A stretch of DNA of 64,000 nt from Geosiphon pyriformis. Taxonomy: Eukaryota; Glomeromycota; Glomeromycetes; Archaeosporales; Geosiphonaceae. The notes under the pieces were generated by a model, which saw nothing but the letters and a program-made list of their open reading frames with translations, made no database searches and was not told the DNA's origin. The stretch covers positions 288,042 to 352,041 of the forward strand of contig JAAOMT010000193.1 of the NCBI GenBank assembly GCA_016748015.1, given 5' to 3'. A program made the position numbers and the translations under genes. Below are positions 48,118 through 60,079 of the stretch, piece after piece (position 1 is the first letter of the stretch; each line of letters starts with the position of its first letter).

Positions 48118-49063
48118 TGTGATGTTACTGAAAGTTTTTGGTCTCTTTTTTTAAATATTATTAGTATTAGTTTGCTGCTAATTCATGTTTATTAAAAGCT
48201 AGTGAATTTTCAATACTGAATTTATCTTCAAATTATTTTCTATAATTTAAACTGCTGGACTTATAAGTAAAATGGCCAATTTTATATCAGTTACTATATG
48301 TAATTATTTTATAGTAAAATTTAACTCTTTTTTAAAAAAATTTTATCTAAAAATTCACTAAAAATGTGTAGTTACTTTGTAGTAAAAGTCAACTCTTTTA
48401 CAAGAATTTTGTTTGTAGGCTATTTTAATAATTATATTAAAAAAATATATAAAAAATATAAAAAATATAAAAAAAATAGAATTTTATTAAGAGAATTATT
48501 TTCTATTTAAGTCTGAAATCATTAACAAATTACTGAATTTGTAGCTAGTCAATTTCAAAATATTAGTTTGGATTTCGAGAAATATTAAGTATAATTATTT
48601 TAAAAATAGTTTTTTTTTTAAAGTATATTTTTATTTTAAATTGTACTAATAAGGATAAATCTAAAGTAAAACATCTATAGTAAAATATATTTTTTAAAAA
48701 AAGAAGCTTTTCTTTTATACAACTTATTATAATACTAGTCTGTAAATTTGAACTTTTTTTTTGTTATAATTTCAATAAACTACAAATTATTTTGTTGAAT
48801 TATTAACTATTTCAGTGAATTATTTATTATTTCAGCAAATTTTGGCAAATTTTGACAAATTTTTAAATATTATATAATTTAGTATATTGTGTAATTTGAT
48901 CATTTTAATTTCTATTATACAAATTGAGTTATTAATTAAATAGCAATCTTTGATAATTTTTGATTAAATAATAAGTAATAATTTAAATAATAATAATATA
49001 TGCTAATTAATAATAAAAATTATATAATAATTTTATGTTAATTAATAAAATTCTACTGGTAAA
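48118..49063 (-). repeat. 3' LTR of the gypsy element
   Basis: About 950 bp, aligned with the 5' LTR over its first 200 bp and last 750 bp with many transitions. It lacks an approximately 840-bp block present in the other LTR. Confidence 0.7.
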
Positions 49064-52000
49064 ATAATTTTCCTCTTATGACTAAGTTCTGTCAAAGTTC
49101 AAATACTTTCTGTAATATTAAGATAGTAATCCAAAATAATTGAAGTAATTTAGTTTAAAAATTGTTGAAATTTTTATTTTGTGAGTTTGTCAATGTATTA
49201 AATTTTTATTGATTAAAGTATTGGATTTTGTAGAACATTTTTGCAAATATTAAATAAGTTATAAAGTTTAAAAACTGCTCTAAATTTGTAATAAATGTTT
49301 ATTAGTTTAACTGCTGTCTTGAATTTATTGTGAATTTGTTTTTGTATTATTTCAAAAGTGAGGTTGGTTGTTTTAAGTTCTAGTTTTCGTTCATAAATTG
49401 TTTTTCTAATATGAAAATATCTAAAAATAAAAGTATTTTCATGGCTTTGTTTACTAATCTATAATTGAAGCTTTTGTTAAATTGTGACATTTAGTAAAAT
49501 GTTAATAAGGGCAAATAAAAATTTTTTTTTAAAGCTTGCTTCAAAAGTTTTAACAATTAAATTCCAAAAAAACTTCTTGTATTCTTTCTATAGGAGTAAT
49601 AATTCTGAGTATTATTTACTATTAGTGTTATAATTTCTTTTTGAGTGTAATTAATTTGACTTTTATTGATCATTATAAATAAGTTAAAAAGTGTTTTTAA
49701 TACTACTATTAATTTTTGAGACATTTATTGAATGTTTTAAGGAATAATTATGATAAAAGTAATTAAATTGAGATTAAAAAAAGATTTGAAAAATAAAGAA
49801 ATATTTTGGATATAAGATTTTTATATTTTTTGGTTTTGGGTTTTTTTTTTGGTAATTATTTACTATTTTGTTTTTATATTTGTATATTATTAAAAAAATA
49901 TTATGATAATAGTAAATTAAATGTTTAAGTTTAATTATTGTTCTATTATAACTATTAGTTCTAAATATTGGAGAATATTTTCAAGATTAATTAAAGAAAA
50001 ATGTATACCAATTTGTAAAATTAATAATTCAGGATTGTTTTTGAAATGATAATACTTTAATTAATCTCCATGTGCAACTTTGGCTAGAACTTTGTCATCA
50101 ATTTTTAACTTATATAATCTATTGCTTAAAATTTCATGAATATAAAATAGTTTATCTTATTTATTTTCAAATTTTTTACTTTATTGTTTTTAGCCTTAGT
50201 TTTGTATAGGAGAACTTTGTTTCTAATTTTGAATTTGTTAGTAACTGATAACAATTTGTTATCATGTTATTTTTTTTGTTGAGCTTAGAAATATATAATA
50301 TAAGTGACTGCTATTCATTTTTTTTCTTTTAAAGTACTAAGCAGAGTGTAGACTCTTTATTAAAGTGTTTATTAAAAGTTTTTTTTATTGATTAGTTGTA
50401 TTGAATATGTTTCTGCCATAAAGTTAATTGGTAATATTGCTGTTTTTCTATAAGTCAAATCAAAGAGTATGTGTTTTATAATATTTTGTTTTAATGTTTT
50501 ATATACTAGAAACACTAATAAAATAAAAATATTCTATTTCTGTTCAAAATCAATTGAGATTTTGGCTAATAATTTACACAATATTCAGTTAAAACATTCT
50601 ATTAATCTATTTTTTTGGGAGTAATAAAGTGATAATAAAAGTTTTTTAACATTAAATTATTTACAAATTTCTTGTATTAAGTTGTTTACAGAATGTGTTT
50701 TTTAATTAGATAAGAGTTTAATTAAACATTTATGTCTACAAATAATGTCTTTATAAATGAAATTTGCTACTAATTTTATATTTGCTTTTTTAATGGCTTT
50801 GGCTTTAAACTATTTGGTGAGATATTTTACTACAACTGCTATATAACAGTTTCTTTAAATAATAGCAGATAGTAGTCTGATTAAATTAATATTAATTTTG
50901 TCAAAAAGTTGTCCAACTTTGATTGAATTTAAAGGTTTAATAAAGCAAATTTCTTTTTTTTATTAACTATTATAAGATTTTATATATTGTTAAATGTTTT
51001 AGTACATGTATGGCCAAAAATAATATTCAAGTGTTTTTTAAATTGTATTATTACTTTTTAAGTATGCTAATAAAAAATCTGTGTACATGTTATATAAAAT
51101 GATTTTTTTTATTTTGTTGGACTAATTTAAATAAATTTGTTAGGTTTTTGCAATTTCAGTAATAAATTTTGTTATAGTGAATAAAATATTGCTTTACTTG
51201 GTTTTGTAATTAGTGTTTTTCAACTGGAAACCAATTTTTTGGTATGTTAAAAGTTTCCAAATAGTTTTTAATAATGTTGTAATTTTTGGGATTTATTGTT
51301 TTATTACTAATTTGTTTATTAAGTTTGTTGAATTGTTGGTATAAGTTTTAATTTTGCTTTATTCTGAAAAGATTATCAATATTTGTGTGTAATTTTTTTG
51401 GTTTGTAGTATATAATATATTTGTAATTAGCTAGAAAATCAGTCTATTAAAATTACTTTATACTAAGTTTAGAGCTTTTTTGTTGAGCTATTTAAGACTA
51501 ATATTATTAATAATAATGTCAAATTAAAGTTTATTTTTGAAGTATTGCTAAAAGTATTTAAGAGTCTAGATAATAACTGTTGCTTTTAATTCAGTTAAAT
51601 TATATTTGAATTTTGTTGGCTTGAGTGTTTTACTAGTATATGTAATTTTTTATTTATTGTTATTGTTATCCAATTGTAATAAAATAATATTAAAAGCTAT
51701 ATATAAAGCATTAGTAACTAACTAGAATTTTTTATTAAAATCTGAATAAGCAAAAATTGAAGTTGTAGTAAGTTTTTTTTTAAGAGTGTAAAATATTTGT
51801 TGTTAAATTTGTTTTTATTAATATTTTACATTCTTGTTGGTCAAGTAGTTAAGTGATTTGGTGATTTTAAAAAAATTTTTAATGAATTTTTAGCAATAAA
51901 AAGCTAATTTTATAAATTTATTTAGTTTTGTAGAATTTTGAGAGATTTTAAAGTTTTTAATAGCATTAATTGTTTCTGTATTAGGTTGGATTTCATTTTT

Positions 52001-52600
52001 GTTGACAATATGTTCAAAAAAAATCAAACTTATTTTTCTGAAATAATATTTTTGATATTCAATTTCAATTCTGCTTTTTATAATTATTAAAAAACTTTTT
52101 ATTAATAGATTAAATAAACTTTAAAACTTGGAAAGTACATATTAGTATTATTAAAATAAACAACTACTAATTGCCATAGAAATTTTTTATAAACAACATC
52201 CATTAGTTACTAAAATATTGCTAGTATATTGCAAAATTTGAAAGACATAATATTAAATTTATAGTTTTTTTTTGTATAATAAATGTTATTTTAAGACAGT
52301 CTTTTGGATCTATTTCAATTTGCCAATATTCACTTTCTAAGTTTAAAATTAAGAAAAACTTGGCTTTTTTTAGAGTATTTAACATGTTATTAATTCTTGA
52401 TAATAGGTAGATATTTTTTATTGTAATTCTATTTAGTTAACAATAGTCTACACAAAATCTGATTTTTTCATTTTTTTTTGACAAAAACTACTAATAAGAC
52501 CCAAAAACTTTTTGATGGTTAAATAAGACTATTTTTAAACATTTGTTGTACTTTTTCTTTAATAAATTAATAGCTGGCAAATAAAACTTAATAAACTTGT
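49064..52600 (-). pseudogene. gypsy pol pseudogene: reverse transcriptase to integrase
   Basis: On the minus strand, read through stops: RT begins near 52,580 and passes KKNEKIRFCVDYC (about 52,490-52,445; family V-K-K-K-D-G-S...C-V-D-Y). Then come ESEYWQIEIDPKD and the active site LVVVY-F-N-N at 52,158-52,147, where the family has Y-L-D-D. IVNKNEIQPNTETI and FIKNFFKITKSL follow near 51,960. Integrase lies at about 51,060-50,700: YYFWPYMY, IKVGQLFDKI, YLTKxFKAKAIKKA and FIYKDIICRHKC. Both RT Asp codons read AAT. No frame is intact. Confidence 0.72.
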
Positions 52601-53149
52601 TAGTATTTTAATAGAATATCTTCTATGTGAATTTAATGCTATACAATATTGGTTTTTTTAAGGTTATTGTTGTTTTTAGTGAATATATTAATATATTTGG
52701 CAATTAACTATTTTAATTGTCTTTGTTGTTAAGATTTCAAAAAATTCATGTTGATTTAAAAAAGTTTTTTCTTTATAATGTGGTAATTTTTAATACTAAA
52801 AATAATGTTTGGGTTTAGAAGTAGTATATGTCTTACAATTTTAATAAAATTAGAAACAATTTAAGAGATTTTATTTTGGAAAATATTGCTATATATAATT
52901 CCAATTTCTAATCTATTTAATAAAATAATAAGATATTTGTTGAGATTGTAGAAAGTAATCTGGAATTTTTTTATTTTTTTTGGAATATAAATATTTGGAA
53001 TTATAATTTTATGCTTTAAACAGATTTGTTTATTTGACTCAAAGAATTGTTGAGTGGTAATAGGTTTTAAACAAGTATAAATTTTATAATATTCTCTAAA
53101 AAATAAGATGATAATTGGTTGTGAAATTTGAAAAATTTAGTGAAATTTA

Positions 53150-53723
53150 TTCTGTGTCTTAAAAATTATATTTACTAGAACTGTGAGTTGTTTAATTAAA
53201 CCAAAATTTTGGGTTTTTTTATCACTTTTGTCTAATTGTTTTTTTAATTAACTGGTTGTAAACTCAAAATGTTGATTAGGAATAAGTAAATTGCTTAACC
53301 AATTTTTTTAGTATGTTCTATCTTAAATAGCTTTTCTGTTTTATTTTATAACATAATTGTGATATTTCTGGTGTATTTTGCATCTATAACTTCTTCTTAA
53401 ATATTGATTTTTTTACTTGTCAATAATGATTAAAAAGCAATTTGAATCATTGTTTCTGGTGCAATTTCTAGTGTAATTTTAAGATTGATTTTTATTAAGA
53501 ACTTGGATTAAAAAATCAAAATATTTTTGTCTGAATATTATAGGTTATATCTAACATTAATTTTATAAGTCTTTTTTGGCTTGATCTTTTGACTATTATT
53601 GTCAAAATACTTGAGTTGTATAGCAGATTGATTTTCAATCAAATAGACCAGTATTGTTGTAATTTTTTTTTCTGGTTCAAATTTTCTAAATTCAATTTTA
53701 TGTTTATTGCTTTTATTGGACAA
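53150..53723 (-). pseudogene. dUTPase domain within the gypsy polyprotein (decayed)
   Basis: Upstream of RT on the minus strand. The open piece 53,723-53,538 ends K-I-N-V-R-Y-N-L, matching dUTPase motif 1 (D-A-G-Y-D-L). Then come KINLKITLEIAPETMIQIA, QSLLTSKKIN (motif 2, R-S-S-L-A...K-G-I), EVIDAKYTRNITIML (motif 3, G-V-I-D-A-G-Y-T-G-N-I), a piece reading K-I-G-stop-A-I-Y-L (motif 4, K-I-A-Q), and QNFG (motif 5). dUTPases hydrolyse dUTP and limit uracil in DNA; some retroelements encode one. Gly codons read Lys, Arg or Glu, consistent with G-to-A. Not functional. Confidence 0.65.
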
Positions 53724-54199
53724 AAAAATGCTAAAAGCATAGTATTTTAAACACTATTTGTTATTACAAAACATAATTTATTCTTTGCATAATTGAAGAT
53801 TTATTTGCTCTAATTATTAAATTTAAGCTTTTTGGGTTAGATAAATGTGACTAACAATTTGATAATATATTTTTACTTCTTCTTTATAGTTGTATCTAGT
53901 AATTTTAAAGATGTATTAAATGTATTCGACTTCTTTTATCGGGCAAACATCTTTTTGGGTTTCTTTATTAATTAAAACTATGGCCAGTTTATAGATTATC
54001 TTAGCATCATGTGGATAATAATAAAGTTTGGTAAAAATACTATTATATGCTACATTAAAAAAAGTTTCCCTACAGATTTTTTCTGTAATTAATAAGACAT
54101 ATTGGCATGTTTAATTACAGATTCTGTCTCTTATTACAATATTAATTCAATTGTATTCTTTTGATAGTAGTTTTCTACATGTGAAACAAAGAGTATTGT

Positions 54200-56940
54200 T
54201 TTATTTTTTACTTCATTTAAGATATCTAAATCATTTTTAATAACATGTCTTGCAATAATAACAAATATACATTTCATATTTTTCTTTTAATAATATACAA
54301 GCTCTCATAAATAAAAGTTTTTTGTTGTAATCTTTGTATTTAAGTGAAATATATGGTGGCTGTTTTTGTGGTTTTAGTTTAAAATACTGAACTTTGTTTC
54401 AATTACTGACTTCTTCAAAAAAATTTTGTTCTATTTCTTTGGCCTAATTAGATGTTAATCTAAAAACCATATAAGTTTTAGTAATTGGCATTTTTTTTTC
54501 TCTTCAAATTCGAACACAAAACCTTTTTTTGATTATTAATTAAAAATATCACAAGTAATAAGTACTTTGGTATATTGTTCTTAGTATGAGATTTTGAATT
54601 CTTGGATTTCTCAATCTAAATTTGTATTGACTTTAAGAAGCCAATCATTTTTAACAAAAGCTTAGTATTGAAATATATTTATAATAAGAATTTTAACTAA
54701 AATGATAATTTCATTAATTATAAAAAAAAATCATTGATTTTTTTTATTGGAGTTTTTTCATACTATTAGCTATAACAATAACTGTTTGAACTGACCAGTT
54801 AATATTTTGTTTAAGTTGTTATATTAATTAGTATGTAATAATGTTTTTAGTAGATCTACTGTCTAAAATTAATCAAATTAGTTTTTTTTTAACTTTAGCT
54901 TTGGTGTATATTGCTATAATTGTTTTTTGTTTTATAACTGCTACATTATTAAATAAGAATAGTAATTTATTGGCTTTAAATTCGAATGAAAATATATTAA
55001 AAAGATTGGTATTTTGGGCAATTTAGACTGGTAAAATAGTATTATTGAAAGATTTTGTCTTAAGACTGCAGTTTTACTTTCAAAAAATGCAGTTTGCTAA
55101 AAATCCAATTTTTTTGATATTGTAAAATAGCTAAGTTAAGTGTGATAATATATGAGTCTTTTTTAAGTTGAATTTCAGAGAACTAGTTAATTATTGGAAT
55201 TAAATTTATTGTTGTTTGTTGTAAATTAGTTTTATTGAACCAATTTTTAGGCAAATACTTGATATTATTGAACTGGTAATTTTTAATACTATTGTTGACT
55301 GAATTGTAAGGCGGATTGATAGTAATTGTTCTGATATTGAAGCCTTGGTAAATTGTAAGATAGTGGTGAAAATTGGTAATAAATTTGTTGTGATTGAAAA
55401 TAATATTAATTATTTTTTTGCTGTTAGTTTTACTGCATTTTTTAGCAATTTTATTTTTAATGTCCTGGAATTCTACAATAATGACAGCTTTGGCTTTAGT
55501 TGTTTAATGATGAAAAGTTGCTTGAATTTTATCATTGTGATGATTAATATTTTTGTTGTTACTGTTGTTGTTAGTTGGTAAAATAGTTTTTAACTTTCTT
55601 TACAAGTTGATTAATTTTTTCTTTAGCTGTTAAGCTGGTTTTGTTAATTACAAAATGGACAAATTTGGTGTGATTTGTTTTTTTATTGTTATTTCATAGT
55701 GTTTATATATTAAATAACTATAGCTAAGTCTGCTTAAACATGAAAACAAACTTTTTACATTAATTTATTTTTTAATTTGGCTATGAATTGGTCCAAAATT
55801 TGAGCATTAAAATAATACTTATTGGTTTTTAATTGTTAAGTTTGTCAAAAAAGTTTGTTGAATTTTTTAAGATAGGTTATAATAAATTTAAAAGGTTTTT
55901 AGTTAATGTTTTGGAATTGGTTTTGAAGAATAATGAATGTATTGTTGTCAATAAATTGTTCCAAAAAGCATTTTTGAATGCTTGCCAGTTTTTAAAAAGT
56001 TTGGCCAAGTTTTTAAATTATTTGCTTATTATTCTTTAAAGAAAGTATAGAATTGCTTTTAATATTCTTGCTGTATTCTATTTATTTATATCTTTTGCTT
56101 TTTGAACTTTGACAAGTCATTTTTATAGACTGGTGTCAATATTTTCTTTAGTAAATTCAATAATTTTCACAATATAAGTGGTTGTTATGTCTTTGGTATC
56201 TTTGTGTTTGGTAGTTTTTTTCTCTATAAATTTAAAAATGTCTTTGTTATTATCAAAGTAATTATTCTGGTTTTTTGTTAAAAAATTAAGAAGATTAGTA
56301 CTAGTAGATATTAATTTTGGTTGTTGTATTGGACTTTTGAATAAAGTAAAGTCTTTTGGTTTTGAGAATTGAATAAGAAATAAATTGGATGTTTGTGATT
56401 AAGCAAGTAAAATTGGAAATAATATAATAAAGAATAGTAATTTAACATTAGTTTTTTGTTTGGGTGTTTATAAGTATTTGGTAGTTATTCTTAATATGTT
56501 GTAAATTGTTTTTGGTTTTCATTTTTGTCTTTGTTTTCTTTTGTTGTTATTTTTAGGCTTTAATTATATGTTCAAAAAAAATTTGGATTGTATTGAATAT
56601 TTTTTCTTACAATATTAAATAATATTAAAGTTGAGTTTTTAAAAGTAAATATTAAGTGTTTCACTATTAGAGTTTTTTGTTTTTAAGTGGAAATAGTGAA
56701 ATAAGTTTTCATAATATTTGTTTCTGATTTCTAAAATATTATAATCTCTAAAAAAATAATTGTTAATATGTTTCTTAATGTATTAGTATAATAATTTATT
56801 GAAAATTTTAATTTCATCTTAGATGTTGAATTTTTGCTTGCAATAAGTGTAAATTGACTGATAATACTTTAGAGTTGTTATGTTAGATGTGATTGTTACT
56901 TTGAAATTATTATTGCTGTATTATTTCTATAAGAGAACAC
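54200..56940 (-). pseudogene. gypsy gag-like region (decayed)
   Basis: Between the dUTPase region and the 5' LTR, where gag and protease are expected. I could not read a defined domain. The plus-strand frames at 54,841-55,026, 55,345-55,581 and 55,833-56,039 are antisense to the element and are not supported as genes. Placement by position only. Confidence 0.4.
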
Positions 56941-56942
56941 CA

Positions 56943-58783
56943 AATATTACCAGAGATTTTTAGTCTTTTCTTTTAAATATTGTTAATATTAGTTTGCTGT
57001 TAATTCACGTTTATTGAAAGCTAGTGAACCTTTGATAACTGAATTTATTTTCAAATTATCTCTTATAATTTAAATTGCTGGGCTTATAAATAGAATGGCT
57101 GATGTTACAAGTAATTATTTAAGGTGTTAAAACAAATAATAAACTTATAATTTGGTGTTTAATAGCTGAAAATATTGGTTATTTCTGAAAATTTTGAAGT
57201 CTGAAGATTTTGGTTGAGTTTTTTGTATAATAAATAAAGATTCAAATAATAGTTTTTTCTGTGAATTTTTTTTTCAATATAATGGCCAGTTTATTTTAGC
57301 AGTTATGTTTTTTTAATAAGCTATTTTTAAATTTTTACTTTTGTTTTCAGGTTTTTTACCAGGCTATTCTTGACATCAAATACTCAGTGCTTAATTTTTT
57401 TAATTAATTAATAAACAACAAAAAAACAAGACAAAAAAAATAAAAAATAAAATAAAAGAAAATAAGAAAACAAAACAAAAAATTAGTATTTTATCAATAG
57501 TCATAATCAAGAGCTATTGTTTCAATGTGGTTAAATATTGAATCCTATTAACATAGAGTATTAATAATATAGAAATGATTAATATTTTTAATTAAGCAAT
57601 AATAATATAGATTAAATAATAATTAGATATTTTATTAATATTAATGTGATTCCACTTTAAGTTATAAAAAACTATCTTTTGAAAGGAGAGGTATTGTTGT
57701 TTTGAATTTTATTGAATTCCTTTGAATACTTTTTCTGCTTTTAATACTCTTTCTATATATATATAATTTATGTTATACAAGATTTCTTGAAATTTTTTAT
57801 TTTTTTTAAAAAAAATCCTGAAATTTTAGAATTTTGAAATCCTGTAATTTCTTAAGAAAAATCCTAGAATTCTGAGATTTTAAAATCCTGCAATTTCTTT
57901 TTTTACTATGTTTATTTCTAATTGGCTATTTTATTTACTATTATAATTTTTAATTTCTATAAGTAATACCAATTTCATACTAAATAGTATATGTAGTTAT
58001 TTTGTAATAAAAGTTAACTTATTCCCAGAAATTACTTATTTGAAAGCTCACTAAAAATATGTAGTTACTTTGTGGTAAAAGTTAATTTTTTTACAAGAAT
58101 TTTGTCTGTAGACTATCCTAATAATTATATTAAGAAAAAAAAGAAAAAATATAAAAAATATAAAAAAAATAAAATTTTATTAAAAGAATCATTTTTTATC
58201 TAGGCTTAAAGTTATTAACAAATTATTAAAATTAGTAATTAATTAATTTCAAAATATTAGTTGGGTTTTAGAAAATGTTAAGTGTAATTATTTTAAAAAT
58301 TGGTTTTTTTTCAAAGTATATTTTTATTTTGAATTGTATTATGAAAATAAATTTAAAGTAAAATATTAGTAATAAGATACATTTTTTTGAAGAGAAAAGC
58401 TCTTTTTTTATACAATTTATTGTAATACTAGTCTATAAATTTGAATTTTTTTTTTGCTATAATTTTAATAAACTAAGGATATATTTTGACAAACTATAAA
58501 TTATTTTGTTAAGTTATTAACTATTTTAGTGAATTATTTATTATTTCAACAAATTTTTATAAATTTTAGCAAATTCTTGAACATTACATAATTTAATGTA
58601 TTGTGTAATTTAATTATTTTAATTTCTATTATATAAATTGGATTATTAATTAAATAGCAATCTTTAATAATTTTTAATTAAATAATAAGTGATAATTTAA
58701 ATGATAATAATATATGCTAATTAATGATAAAAATTATAAGATAATTTTATGCTAATTAATAACTAAAATTCCATTGGTAACAA
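56943..58783 (-). repeat. 5' LTR of the gypsy element, with an extra block of about 840 bp
   Basis: It matches the 3' LTR at 56,943-57,115 and 57,960-58,783. The middle 57,116-57,959 has no counterpart there. That block includes a TATATATATA tract (57,752) and three copies of an ATCCT-(G/A)-(A/T/G)AATTT motif (57,818-57,900). It is either an insertion here or a deletion in the other LTR. Confidence 0.6.
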
Positions 58784-59095
58784 TAACAAGATAATTAACA
58801 GCAGCAATAAAATAATAAGTAACAAAATAATTAGCAATAGCAACAAGATAATATACAACAAAATAATCAACAACAACAACAAAATAATAAGTAACAAGAT
58901 AACCAGCAGCAATAATAAGATAACAGGTAACATAATAATTAGCAGTAATAACAAGATAATTAATAACAAAATAATTAAAAACAATAGCAAGATAATAGAT
59001 AACAAAATAAATAATAACAGCAGCAAAATATCTAGTGATTACAGCAAAATAACTAAAAGCAATAACAATAATCACTAAACTAGCAACAACAATAT
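58784..59095 (+). repeat. Gln/Asn-rich coding repeat, right half
   Basis: It continues the 47,980-48,117 repeat: units of roughly 15-18 bp such as AACAAGATAATTAACAGCAG. In the Gln frame it would read Q-Q-D-N-Q-Q with TAA/TAG at many Gln positions. The minus-strand Leu/Ile-rich frames at 58,752-59,075 are shadows. The plus NNKII frame ends at a TAA near 59,078. Confidence 0.6.
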
Positions 59096-59844
59096 AATAT
59101 AATAAATAATATTAAAAATAATTAAGAAGAATCAAGTTATAAGTGAAAAAACTAAGCAATCTTTTGAAAAATATTAGTACTTATTCTAATAACTCTTATG
59201 TTTTTTCTGTTATAATTTAAAAAATAAAGTAATATTTTTATTATTTATACTTTTTAATATTATTTTGTATTAATCTTATATTTTTTAATAAAATAATTAT
59301 AATCAGAACAATATATTATATAATATTATTAACTTATCTATTGGCTATTATAAAATATGCCAAATTATTTATAACTAATATATTAATAACACCAAAATAA
59401 TACTGTATAAAAATGCAAAACAAAAAATATCTTATAAAATTAAAAATTTTGTGTGAATTGGGATTTCAAAGATTAATTGTTTAAGTACTAATAGAAAGTT
59501 TTTCATTTACAAAGTGATTAAAACTGTTAATAAAAAATTATATAGATTAGAATACAAATTAAGAATATTAAAAAAATTTTAACACACAATATAGTTAATG
59601 CTTATTAAAACTACTGATTTTTCAGAATTATAAAAAATACTAAACATTTTTATTTTTTTACATAAAGTAGTTTTATACCAAAGTTAAGAAAAAATAACAA
59701 ATTATTAATGCAATTATAAAAAAAGTTGTAAAATTAATCATTGTAATTACAGAAAAGCTGGAGTTTTATGTAATATACAATATTATAATAATAATAGCAA
59801 TGCTTGTAAAAATCGAAACAAATAATTAAAATTATTAGAAATAA
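59096..59844. other. AT-rich interior of the integrase transposon, no gene
   Basis: No readable domain between the Gln/Asn-rich repeat and the right terminal inverted repeat. Confidence 0.4.
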
Positions 59845-60050
59845 AAAAAAAAAATATGTCATATATCAAAACTTTAATTTTTTTAATTGGCTAATAAAAG
59901 AAAAACTTTTTACTAACAAATTAACCAAATAATATAATTGGTTGAGTTGATTCAGAATTAAATTAAAAATTTCGAATTAACACAAATTAAATTAGAATTT
60001 AAAATCAACTTAAGTTAATTCTAAATTAAACTTATAATATATATAAATAA
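59845..60050 (-). repeat. Right terminal inverted repeat of the integrase transposon
   Basis: Reverse complement matches 46,550-46,760; see the left repeat. The exact termini and any target duplication are blurred by AT decay. Confidence 0.65.
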
Positions 60051-60079
60051 ATAAAATATTATTTAAATTTTTAAATTAA

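Larger units (their letters stand above)
48118..58783 (-). mobile_element. Ty3/gypsy retrotransposon with LTRs and a dUTPase domain, decayed
   Basis: Direct repeats at 48,118-49,063 and 56,943-58,783 flank a minus-strand coding region whose order is gag-like, dUTPase, RT, RNase H region, integrase. The outer edges read TGTGATGTTACTG and CATTGGTAACA, that is TG...CA. It sits inside the Gln/Asn-rich repeat of another transposon. Flanks GATAAT and ATAACAAG could be remnants of a target duplication but are not identical. A TGG at 56,940-56,942 (minus strand) could start the primer-binding site. Confidence 0.75.
46550..60050 (+). mobile_element. TIR-bounded integrase transposon, split by a nested gypsy element
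   Basis: The left end (46,550-46,760) and the reverse complement of the right end (59,845-60,050) align over about 200 bp. Shared blocks include GTTAATTCGAAATT, AATTCTAATTTAATTT, TATATTATTTG and TTAGCCAATTAAAAAAATTA. Inside lie a plus-strand integrase core (47,040-47,860) and a Gln/Asn-rich coding stretch that stops at 48,117 and resumes at about 58,784, on either side of the nested gypsy element. Without the gypsy element the transposon would be about 2.8 kb. TIRs plus a retrovirus-like integrase fit Ginger-like or KRBA2-like elements; that class assignment is inference. Confidence 0.55.

Noticed and set aside
54121-54140. Second Tn5 mosaic-end-like match CTGTCTCTTAT
   Set aside because: Only 11 of 19 bases match and the surrounding gypsy sequence is continuous, so it is likely chance.
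54841-56039. Plus-strand hydrophobic frames
   Set aside because: Antisense to the decayed gypsy element and without recognisable domain.
58752-59075. Minus-strand Leu/Ile/Val-rich frames that look like membrane proteins
   Set aside because: Antisense of the Gln/Asn-rich repeat; the pattern follows the repeat period.
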